The notes under the pieces are model-generated. The model was not told where the DNA came from. It worked only from the letters and a program-made list of their open reading frames with translations, and made no database searches. A program made the position numbers and the translations under genes. From the NCBI GenBank assembly GCA_045606465.1, contig JAZURZ010000076.1, positions 1 through 5,628 on the forward strand: a DNA stretch of 5,628 nucleotides, in the 5' to 3' direction. This stretch comes from CAKSQL01 sp045606465. GTDB taxonomy: Bacteria; Bacillota; Clostridia; UBA1381. Each line of letters begins with the position of its first letter. Position 1 is the first letter of the stretch. Shown here piece after piece: positions 1 through 5,628 of the stretch.

Positions 1-2381
1 GGAACACAAATCACCTTTACAACAGTTTTTCCATCGATATAGGGTTTTACTGCATCAGCAGACATTACTGCTTTTTCAGTTCCCTCTTTGTCAAGGTCTG
101 CTGACACCATCATTTTTTCTCTGATTTTACCATTTATCTGAATAACAATTTCGACCTCGTCATCAACAGTCTTTTCCTCGTCATACTCAGGCCATGGATG
201 AAGTGACAAAAGTCCTCCTGTTCCATACTTTTCCCAAAGCTCCTCAGTTGCATGAGGTGCGACAGGATTAAGGAGTGTAATCAAAATGCGATATTCGCCC
301 TTTGTTACGCTCTCTTTTTTATAAAACTCATTAACAAGGCTCATCATAGTTGCAATAGCAGTGTTGAATTTCATTTTTTCATAATCATCACTAACCTTTT
401 TAATAGTCTTGTGAATACTCTTTTCAAGGTCAGCAGAAATACTCTCGTCATCGTTTAACATATCCTGCAAATTCCACACACGCTCAATGAATTTATAACA
501 GCCCTTTAAGCCCTGTTGTGACCATGGCGTTGACTGGTCAAACGCACCTATAAACATTTCATAGGTTCTGAATGCATCAGCACCAAACTCATTTACAACA
601 TCATCAGGATTTACCACATTTCCTCTTGATTTTGACATTTTTTCATTGTTCTCACCCAAAATCATTCCATGAGAGGTTCTTCTCATGTATGGCTCTTTGG
701 TGGGAACTACGCCTATATCATATAGGAACTTGTGCCAGAAGCGTGAATATAACAAGTGCAATGTGGTATGTTCCATGCCACCATTGTACCAATCCACAGG
801 CGACCAGTATTTTAAAGCCTCCTCTGATGCCAAAGCCTCATTGTTGTCAGGGTCCATATATCTTAAGAAATACCAGCTTGAGCCTGCCCATTGCGGCATG
901 GTGTCAGTTTCTCTTTTTGCGCTTCCGTGACAATGGGGACAAGTAGTTTCAATCCAGTCATAAGCCTTGGCAAGAGGTGATTCACCATTTTCGCCAGGCT
1001 CAAAGGTGTCAAGTTTAGGTAATTCCAGGGGAAGCTCACTTTCAGGGATTGCCACCCAGCCGCACTTTTCGCAATAAACCAAGGGAATGGGTTCGCCCCA
1101 ATATCTTTGGCGTGAGAACACCCAGTCACGCAATTTAAAGTTCACTTTACGCTTTCCTATGCCCTTTTCTTCAAGCCAATTTATCATTGCAGGGATTGCA
1201 TCCTTAACATTCATGCCATTTAAAAAGCCCGAATTTACCATAGTACCTTTATATACATCTGTGTATGCCTCTTCCTGCACATTCTCGCCGCCCGAAACCA
1301 CTTCAATTATAGGGAGATTGAATTTCTTTGCAAACTCCCAGTCCCTCGAATCATGAGCGGGAACCGCCATAATCGCACCAGTTCCATAGGTCACAAGTAC
1401 ATAGTCAGAAATCCACACGGGCAGATTTTCGCCATTTACAGGGTTGATTGCATAAACACCTTTTAGCTGAACGCCAGTCTTTTCCTTTGCAAGCTCGGTT
1501 CTTTCAAACTCGGATTTTTTGCTTGCTTGAAGCATATAATCTCTTACCTCGTCAGCATTTGAAAACTCGCTCATCATTTTTTCAACCAATGGATGCTCAG
1601 GTGAAAGCACAACATAGGTTGCACCAAAAAGTGTGTCTGCACGGGTTGTATATACAACCATTTCATCGCCTGTGGTAAGCTTAAAGGTTACCTCCGCACC
1701 CTCAGAGCGGCCAATCCAGTTTTTCTGCTGGGTTTTTACCTTTTCAATGTAATTTACCTCGTCAAGGTCGTCTATAAGTCTTTGTGCGTATTCTGTAATT
1801 TTAAGCATCCACTGACTTTTTCTTCTCTGCACAACCTCACTGCCGCAGCGTTCGCACACGCCGCCTACAACCTCCTCATTAGAAAGTCCCACTTTACAGC
1901 CTGTGCACCAATTTATTGGCATTTCCTGCTTGTATGCAAGACCCTTTTCAAAAAGCTTCATAAAAATCCACTGAGTCCACTTATAGTATGCAGGGTCGGT
2001 TGTGTTTATTTCACGTTCCCAATCAAACGAAAATCCAAGCATTTTAAGCTGACGCTTAAAGTTCTTTATGTTCTCCTCGGTTACCTTTTTGGGATGAACC
2101 TTGTTTTTTATTGCATAATTTTCTGTAGGCAATCCAAAAGCGTCCCAACCGATTGGGTAAAGAACATTGTAGCCCTCCATGCGTCTTTTTCTCGAAACTA
2201 TGTCAAGTGCGGTGTAACTTCTTGGATGTCCCACATGAAGTCCTGCTCCTGATGGATATGGAAATTCTATCATTGCAAAAAACTTCGGCTTGTCGCTGCC
2301 ATTTTCAGCATGAAAGCAATTTTCCTTATCCCATATATCCTGCCACTTTTTTTCAATTTCCTTAAAATTATAACTTTCCAC
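1..2381 (-). CDS. leuS: Leucyl-tRNA synthetase, lacking the last few codons at the left edge
   Basis: Cytoplasmic class I aminoacyl-tRNA synthetase that joins leucine to tRNA-Leu using ATP. The frame is open for 793 full codons and runs off the left edge; the last residues seen (VKVICV, then a partial Pro codon) match the usual C-terminal tail, so roughly ten residues are missing from a protein of about 800. Visible motifs: HVGH (HIGH signature) at residues 49-52; two cysteine pairs, C159/C162 and C176/C179, forming a likely zinc knuckle; the editing (CP1) domain with TTRADT at 245-250 and the conserved Asp in AVPAHD at 344; a second pair of CxxC motifs around the leucine-specific region; WAGSSWYFLR; and KMSKS at 581-585 (bases 627-641). 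The C-terminal anticodon-binding and tail regions follow. The start is GTG: an in-frame TAG lies ten codons upstream with no other start between, and the next Met (37) is too far in. It lies 16 bases after rsfS and is probably cotranscribed with it. All visible catalytic and editing motifs look intact. Confidence 0.97.
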   Translation of the reverse strand, partial: MESYNFKEIEKKWQDIWDKENCFHAENGSDKPKFFAMIEFPYPSGAGLHVGHPRSYTALDIVSRKRRMEGYNVLYPIGWDAFGLPTENYAIKNKVHPKKVTEENIKNFKRQLKMLGFSFDWEREINTTDPAYYKWTQWIFMKLFEKGLAYKQEMPINWCTGCKVGLSNEEVVGGVCERCGSEVVQRRKSQWMLKITEYAQRLIDDLDEVNYIEKVKTQQKNWIGRSEGAEVTFKLTTGDEMVVYTTRADTLFGATYVVLSPEHPLVEKMMSEFSNADEVRDYMLQASKKSEFERTELAKEKTGVQLKGVYAINPVNGENLPVWISDYVLVTYGTGAIMAVPAHDSRDWEFAKKFNLPIIEVVSGGENVQEEAYTDVYKGTMVNSGFLNGMNVKDAIPAMINWLEEKGIGKRKVNFKLRDWVFSRQRYWGEPIPLVYCEKCGWVAIPESELPLELPKLDTFEPGENGESPLAKAYDWIETTCPHCHGSAKRETDTMPQWAGSSWYFLRYMDPDNNEALASEEALKYWSPVDWYNGGMEHTTLHLLYSRFWHKFLYDIGVVPTKEPYMRRTSHGMILGENNEKMSKSRGNVVNPDDVVNEFGADAFRTYEMFIGAFDQSTPWSQQGLKGCYKFIERVWNLQDMLNDDESISADLEKSIHKTIKKVSDDYEKMKFNTAIATMMSLVNEFYKKESVTKGEYRILITLLNPVAPHATEELWEKYGTGGLLSLHPWPEYDEEKTVDDEVEIVIQINGKIREKMMVSADLDKEGTEKAVMSADAVKPYIDGKTVVKVICV
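1644..1659. repeat. 16-base perfect palindrome inside leuS
   Basis: GGTTGTATATACAACC is identical to its reverse complement. It encodes VVYTT at the start of the conserved editing-domain motif VYTTRADT, so the protein sequence explains part of the symmetry and synonymous codon choice the rest. No function is evident. Confidence 0.3.
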
Positions 2382-2389
2382 CGTTTTTT

Positions 2390-2397
2390 CTTCCTTT
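2390..2397 (-). promoter_or_regulatory. Ribosome binding site of leuS
   Basis: AAAGGAAG on the minus strand, eight bases before the GTG start of leuS and directly after the rsfS stop codon. It supports the GTG as the true start and suggests that ribosomes finishing rsfS can move on to leuS. Confidence 0.75.
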
Positions 2398-2736
2398 CTA
2401 TTTGAGTTCTAACTCAATTCTTTGGGCATCATCCCAAAGCTTTTCAAGTGCATAAAATTCACGTGTTTCACGTGCCATAACATGCACTATTATATCGCCA
2501 AAATCCACAAGCACCCAGCTTCCTCCATGATAGCCCTCCTTGTGGGACGGATTTACTGAAATTTCCTCCATTTTTTCAACAACCTCATCAACGCAGGCTC
2601 TTACTTGCGTTGTGGAATTGCAGGTACAGATTATAAAATAATCTGCCAGCGAGGTAAGCTTTGTAATGTCTAAAACATCAATGTTTTCTGCCTTTTTATC
2701 ATACAAGGCTTGCGCAATTTTTTTAACACGTTCCAT
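2398..2736 (-). CDS. rsfS: Ribosomal silencing factor RsfS (Iojap/YbeB family)
   Basis: A 112-residue protein, the normal length for the family. RsfS binds ribosomal protein uL14 on the 50S subunit and blocks joining with the 30S subunit, lowering translation when nutrients are short. The family pattern is clear from end to end: an N-terminal helix; DITKLTSLADYFIICTCNS at about 23-41; TTQVRACVDEV; HKEGYHGGSWVLVDFGDIIVH in the middle; and a C-terminal FYALEKLWDDA. Cys39 stands where many relatives have Gly (TGNS or similar). The start is ATG with a good ribosome binding site and the stop is TAG. It sits 43 bases after miaA and 16 before leuS. In many Firmicutes rsfS follows nadD and yqeK; neither is here. 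Assignment is by sequence pattern and is firm. Confidence 0.95.
   Translation of the reverse strand: MERVKKIAQALYDKKAENIDVLDITKLTSLADYFIICTCNSTTQVRACVDEVVEKMEEISVNPSHKEGYHGGSWVLVDFGDIIVHVMARETREFYALEKLWDDAQRIELELK
2402..2439 (-). repeat. Two adjacent inverted repeats at the end of rsfS, upstream of leuS
   Basis: In the transcript the first repeat has arms CUUUGGG and CCCAAAG around the six-base loop AUGAUG (bases 2439-2420). Two bases later comes a second, UUGAGU and ACUCAA around UAGA (2417-2402). Both lie within the last codons of rsfS, and the second ends four bases before the leuS ribosome binding site. No U-run follows, so they do not look like an intrinsic terminator. The inverted symmetry is directly visible; any role in leuS translation or mRNA stability is inference. 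Arms of this length arise by chance in a window of this size. Confidence 0.4.
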
Positions 2737-2745
2737 GTCTTTTTA

Positions 2746-2753
2746 TCCTTTCT
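2746..2753 (-). promoter_or_regulatory. Ribosome binding site of rsfS
   Basis: AGAAAGGA on the minus strand, nine bases before the ATG of rsfS. It overlaps a short 11-base symmetry, TTCTTaAAGAA (2750-2760), which is too weak to call an operator. Confidence 0.7.
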
Positions 2754-2773
2754 TAAAGAATGTAACTTTCTAT

Positions 2774-2802
2774 ATTTTACTATATTTTTTTACTATTGTC
2801 TA
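2774..2802 (-). promoter_or_regulatory. Possible sigma-A type promoter for rsfS-leuS
   Basis: On the minus strand TAGACA (2802-2797, -35-like, one mismatch to TTGACA) and TAAAAT (2779-2774, -10-like, one mismatch to TATAAT) are separated by exactly 17 bases. Transcription would start near 2767, giving a leader of about 30 bases before rsfS. The -35 box lies in the last codons of miaA. The region is extremely AT-rich, which makes chance matches likely, so this is a candidate only. I see no terminator between miaA and rsfS, so readthrough from mutL-miaA is also possible. Confidence 0.35.
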
Positions 2803-3754
2803 TAATTTTTAAAAATTTTTCATCATTTTCACTCAAAAACTCCCTGACAAGCAAACAAGCCTTTTCTATTACATCATCATTTGCGTCCAGCATAATCATG
2901 TCCTTGTTTCTTCGAAACCATGTAAGCTGGCGTTTGGCATATCGTCTTGAGTCCCTTTTTATTATTCTTATTGCCTCCTCAAAGGTTGAAAATCCTCTTA
3001 TATAGTCTAAAATCTGCTTATAGCCTATTCCCTGCATGGACTGATGCTTTTTTGTCGTTCCCATTTTTTTTAAGGACATAACCTCATCTATAAGTCCATT
3101 TTCTATCATTATATCCACTCTTTTTTCAATTCTTTCATAAAGCTTTTCCCTGTCGTGGGAAATCATCATAAAAAGTGGCAGGTATCTGCTTTCTTTTTGC
3201 TTAGTTTCTGCGTTATGCTCGGAAATTTTTTTGCCGGTAAGCTCATAAAATTCAATGGCACGAATTATGCGTTTTGTGTTTTTAATATGAATACACTCTG
3301 CCATTTTGGGGTCAATTTCCCCCAAAATTTTCATAAGTGCTTCACCGCCCTCATTTTTGTAAAGCTCCCAAAGCCTGTCTCTTATCTTTTCATCATTTTG
3401 GGTTTCGTCAAAGTCAATATCATCTGCAAGAGAGTTTATATAAAGTCCCGTACCTCCCACAATTATGGGAAGATGATTTTTTCTTATTATATCGTCAATG
3501 CATTTTTTTGCATCACGCACATAATCTGCAACGCTGTAAGAAGAAAAGGGGTCTATAAAATCCATAAGATGGTGCGGTATTCCTTGCTTTTCCTCTTCAT
3601 CAGGCTTAGCAGTTCCTATATTCATATATTTATATATCTGCATACTGTCAGCAGAAACTATCTCGCCTGAAAACCTTTTTGCAAGCTCTATAGAAAGCGC
3701 AGTTTTCCCTGAGGCAGTAGCCCCTGCTATGACAATAATGGGGATTTTTTTCAA
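2780..3754 (-). CDS. miaA: tRNA dimethylallyltransferase (A37 isopentenylation)
   Basis: Transfers the dimethylallyl group from DMAPP to N6 of adenosine 37 in tRNAs that read codons starting with U, making i6A, which steadies codon pairing. The 324 residues are a normal family length. Features in order: P-loop GATASGKT at 11-18; SADSMQIY with the conserved Asp36; the NIGTAKP segment at 45-51; IPHHLMDF at 59-66; GGTGLY at 100-105; a helical insert; then QGIGYKQ and the basic C-terminal RRYAKRQLTWFRRN. The start is TTG: it puts the P-loop at its usual distance from the N-terminus, has a good ribosome binding site eight bases upstream, and I see no ATG or GTG start in frame close upstream. The gene begins 14 bases after mutL and is almost certainly in the same operon. 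hfq, which often follows miaA, is not found downstream. Confidence 0.96.
   Translation of the reverse strand: MKKIPIIVIAGATASGKTALSIELAKRFSGEIVSADSMQIYKYMNIGTAKPDEEEKQGIPHHLMDFIDPFSSYSVADYVRDAKKCIDDIIRKNHLPIIVGGTGLYINSLADDIDFDETQNDEKIRDRLWELYKNEGGEALMKILGEIDPKMAECIHIKNTKRIIRAIEFYELTGKKISEHNAETKQKESRYLPLFMMISHDREKLYERIEKRVDIMIENGLIDEVMSLKKMGTTKKHQSMQGIGYKQILDYIRGFSTFEEAIRIIKRDSRRYAKRQLTWFRRNKDMIMLDANDDVIEKACLLVREFLSENDEKFLKIIDNSKKI
3303..3328 (-). repeat. Inverted repeat inside miaA, possible mRNA hairpin
   Basis: In the transcript nine-base arms AUUUUGGGG and CCCCAAAAU flank the eight-base loop GAAAUUGA, which could form a stable stem within the miaA message. It encodes part of KILGEIDPKMA. 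No U-run follows on the coding strand, so it is not a terminator. The symmetry is visible; a role is not established. Confidence 0.35.
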
Positions 3755-3762
3755 TGCTACAT

Positions 3763-3770
3763 CACATCCT
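3763..3770 (-). promoter_or_regulatory. Ribosome binding site of miaA, overlapping the mutL stop
   Basis: AGGATGTG matches the ideal AGGAGGTG at seven of eight bases and sits eight bases before the TTG start. Its first two bases belong to the mutL stop codon TAG. This decides the TTG start and suggests coupling of miaA translation to mutL. Confidence 0.7.
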
Positions 3771-5628
3771 AAAGTATGCGTTTAAATTCCTTTTCTATTT
3801 CCTTTTTGGTCATGGAAATGGTTATGGGGCGCCCATGAGGACAAGTGTTTATGTTATCCAGGCTGAAAACTTTTCTTACAAGCTCTTCTGCCTCTTTTTT
3901 GTCAAGGTTATGATTTGCCTTAATTGCCGCCTTGCAAGCAATTGTGTATAGTGCATACTCGCTTTTTTCCCAAACAGGCTTTTCTTTGTTTTGCATAATC
4001 TGACCTATCAGCTCAACCAAAAGCTCCGACACGTCCTCATAATCCACATAAGCAGGAGCACATCTTACAATCAGGGAATTTCCTCCGAAGTCCTCTGCCT
4101 CAAAGCCAAGGCTTTGTAAATATTGGACATTTCCAAAAAATGCGTCATGCTCCACAGGCGTAAGATTTACATTTATTGGCACCAATAAATCTTGTGCCGA
4201 AATTTGTTTTTCCTCAAGTTGTTTTTTGAGCTCCTCAAATTTAATTCTCTCATGTGCCGCATGCTGGTCAACAAGAAGCATTTCTTCCTCCTTTTCCACT
4301 ATGATATAGGTGGAAAAAACCTGACCTACAATTCTTATATTCAAGCCTTCTTCTTCCTGCATACGTTTTAATTTTTCTCTTTCTTCAAGGCGCTCATTTA
4401 ATATCTTTACTGCATTTTTTACGCCGCCATATTTTTCAATGGCATCAGCAAATGGTGTTCTGCTTTCGCTATATCCCCACTCATTTTCTATTTTAGATGC
4501 TTCAAGGCACTCCCCCTCGACATCCTTGGGAGCATTATTTGATACATTGTCATTTTTTTGCGGGATATATTCTTTTTTCTCTTTTTCATCATCTGTAAAA
4601 GCTTTTGGGTTTTCCTCTGCTTTTTCAACTTTTGAGTTTTTAAAAAAAGATTTTGTATAATCATTTTTCTGATATTGTTCCTCGTTGTGATTTGGCTTTT
4701 CCCAATTTAAGATATATTGCGCATCCTTTTTTACCACATCTGAAAAAAAGGTGGGTTCTATTTTCTTTGTTCTCTCAATCTGAGGCAGGCTAAATCCCTC
4801 ATAAAGTGCATTTTGGGCAGCATGGAAAACTGCGCTAAAAACCTTCGACTCATTTTCTAAAGAGAATTTTACCTCCATTTTTGCAGGATGCACATTTATG
4901 TCTGTCAAAGCTGCGTCCATATCTATATTGAGAATTGCCATGGGATATTTTCCCGTCATTATTTGATTTTTATAAGCCTCCTCAACTGCTTTTGAAATAA
5001 GAGGGCTTTTTATATAACGCTTATTTACAAAAAAGCTCTGATAGCTCCTGTTTGGTCTTGCAGTGTCGCCCTTTCCCAAAAGACCGCTCACTTTTATTCC
5101 CTCATAGGTATAATCTGCCTTTATTACATTTTTAGCATAGTCCTTACCATAGACAGTATATACACAATTTACAAGATTTTTGTCCCCTGCGCTAAAATAT
5201 ACTTCCTTTGTATTATTTATATATCTGAAAGATATTTCGGGATGGGAAAGAATAAATCTTGCTATTAAATCGGATACATAAGCCACTTCAGTTGCATCAC
5301 GCTTTAAAAATTTCATTCTTGCAGGAACATTGTAGAAAATATCGGAAACTACAAAGCTTGTGCCATTTGGCATACCCTCTTCGGTTACCGATAAAATTTC
5401 TCCGCCCTCGCACACAACATGAACTCCAAGCTCATCTTGCTCCCGCTTGGTGTATAAATCCACCCTTGAAACCGCTGCTATGCTTGAAAGTGCCTCACCT
5501 CTGAAACCCATTGTATATATGGATAAAAGGTCTTCTGCCCTTGATATTTTACTTGTCGCATGACGGCTAAAACACTCTATTGCATCCTCTTTTATCATGC
5601 CGCAGCCATCATCAGTTACTTGTATTCT
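3769..5628 (-). CDS. mutL: DNA mismatch repair protein MutL, endonuclease type, 5' end cut off
   Basis: Mismatch-repair ATPase that links mismatch recognition by MutS to strand nicking and removal. The frame is open to the right edge (619 residues seen); by comparison with known MutL about 50 N-terminal residues are missing, including the first ATPase motif. The Met at 5598 is internal, because DDGCGM lies just before and across it. Window residues: DDGCGM 6-11, HATSKI 23-28 and GFRGEALSS 41-49 (GHKL ATPase); NVHPAKMEVKF from 245 (transducer domain); a charged, low-complexity linker at about 290-420 with an E/K/R-rich helix before the C-terminal domain; DQHAAHE..E from 454 (endonuclease metal motif, bases 4231-4269); QDLLVP at 479 (likely sliding-clamp motif); ACKAAIKAN at 564; and CPHGRP at 596. 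These C-terminal motifs mark a self-nicking MutL of the Bacillus type, unlike the E. coli MutH-dependent form. mutS is expected upstream, outside the window. Confidence 0.97.
   Translation of the reverse strand, partial: RIQVTDDGCGMIKEDAIECFSRHATSKISRAEDLLSIYTMGFRGEALSSIAAVSRVDLYTKREQDELGVHVVCEGGEILSVTEEGMPNGTSFVVSDIFYNVPARMKFLKRDATEVAYVSDLIARFILSHPEISFRYINNTKEVYFSAGDKNLVNCVYTVYGKDYAKNVIKADYTYEGIKVSGLLGKGDTARPNRSYQSFFVNKRYIKSPLISKAVEEAYKNQIMTGKYPMAILNIDMDAALTDINVHPAKMEVKFSLENESKVFSAVFHAAQNALYEGFSLPQIERTKKIEPTFFSDVVKKDAQYILNWEKPNHNEEQYQKNDYTKSFFKNSKVEKAEENPKAFTDDEKEKKEYIPQKNDNVSNNAPKDVEGECLEASKIENEWGYSESRTPFADAIEKYGGVKNAVKILNERLEEREKLKRMQEEEGLNIRIVGQVFSTYIIVEKEEEMLLVDQHAAHERIKFEELKKQLEEKQISAQDLLVPINVNLTPVEHDAFFGNVQYLQSLGFEAEDFGGNSLIVRCAPAYVDYEDVSELLVELIGQIMQNKEKPVWEKSEYALYTIACKAAIKANHNLDKKEAEELVRKVFSLDNINTCPHGRPITISMTKKEIEKEFKRIL
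4171..4190. repeat. 20-base near-perfect palindrome inside mutL
   Basis: Nine-base arms ATTTATTGG and CCAATAAAT flank a two-base centre CA. It covers the codons for the clamp motif QDLLVP and the residues after it. The centre is too short for a good hairpin, so if it does anything it would be as a dimer-bound DNA site. It may simply be chance in AT-rich coding DNA. Confidence 0.3.

Noticed and set aside
572..946. A 124-codon open frame on the plus strand, rich in His, Cys and Pro
   Set aside because: It mirrors the leuS stretch around KMSKS and WAGSSWYF; the unusual composition is a by-product of the opposite strand.
863..1129. An 88-codon minus-strand open frame
   Set aside because: It is in another frame within leuS, whose own frame is unbroken through this region.
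1782..2252. A 156-codon open frame on the plus strand
   Set aside because: It is antisense to the conserved catalytic core of leuS, and its product has no recognisable domain.
2460..2474. CACGTG repeated with a TTT spacer inside rsfS
   Set aside because: Six-base arms are expected by chance in a window of this size, and the repeat follows from the codons for ARETRE.
2804..2817. AATTTTTAAAAATT palindrome at the end of miaA, considered as a terminator
   Set aside because: It is pure A/T, lies inside the coding region, has no GC stem and is not followed by a U-run in the transcript.
3155..3670. A 171-codon open frame on the plus strand, hydrophobic and membrane-like when translated
   Set aside because: It lies wholly antisense to miaA, whose motifs are intact. 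The hydrophobic look comes from reading the complement of Lys/Glu-rich codons, and no family pattern is visible.
5221..5235. ATATCT-GAA-AGATAT inverted repeat in mutL
   Set aside because: Short AT-rich arms inside coding DNA, at chance level.
5598..5628. Met at 5598 as the start of mutL
   Set aside because: The frame continues upstream to the window edge and encodes the conserved ATPase motif DDGCG, so the true start lies outside the window.

Overview
The window is a tightly packed block of four housekeeping genes, all on the minus strand. In order of transcription (right to left) they are mutL (5' end cut off by the right edge), miaA, rsfS and leuS (last few codons cut off by the left edge). 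The longest gap between genes is 43 bases, so no stretch lacks a gene, and I see no RNA gene, mobile element, CRISPR array or prophage. The DNA is AT-rich. Purine-rich Shine-Dalgarno sequences, GTG and TTG starts, an endonuclease-type MutL with a clamp-binding motif, and the style of the LeuS and RsfS proteins point to a low-GC Firmicute, most likely of the class Clostridia. The species cannot be named from this window.

Right half (3769-5628): mutL, the mismatch-repair ATPase and endonuclease. It is followed after 14 bases by miaA (2780-3754), the tRNA A37 dimethylallyltransferase. The ribosome binding site of miaA overlaps the mutL stop codon, so the two are almost certainly cotranscribed. 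mutL-miaA is a common bacterial pairing, and mutS would be expected just off the right edge.

Left half: after 43 AT-rich bases with a possible promoter come rsfS (2398-2736), a ribosomal silencing factor, and, 16 bases later, leuS (1-2381), leucyl-tRNA synthetase, which starts at GTG. The last 40 bases of rsfS, just ahead of the leuS ribosome binding site, hold two small adjacent inverted repeats.

Three of the four genes serve translation: MiaA modifies tRNAs reading UNN codons (including some leucine tRNAs), RsfS blocks 50S-30S joining under starvation, and LeuS charges tRNA-Leu. I found no convincing new biological system. The points worth a second look are small: the miaA-rsfS junction, possible hairpins in the transcripts, two near-perfect or perfect palindromes inside genes, and the lack of room for a T-box leader directly ahead of rsfS-leuS.
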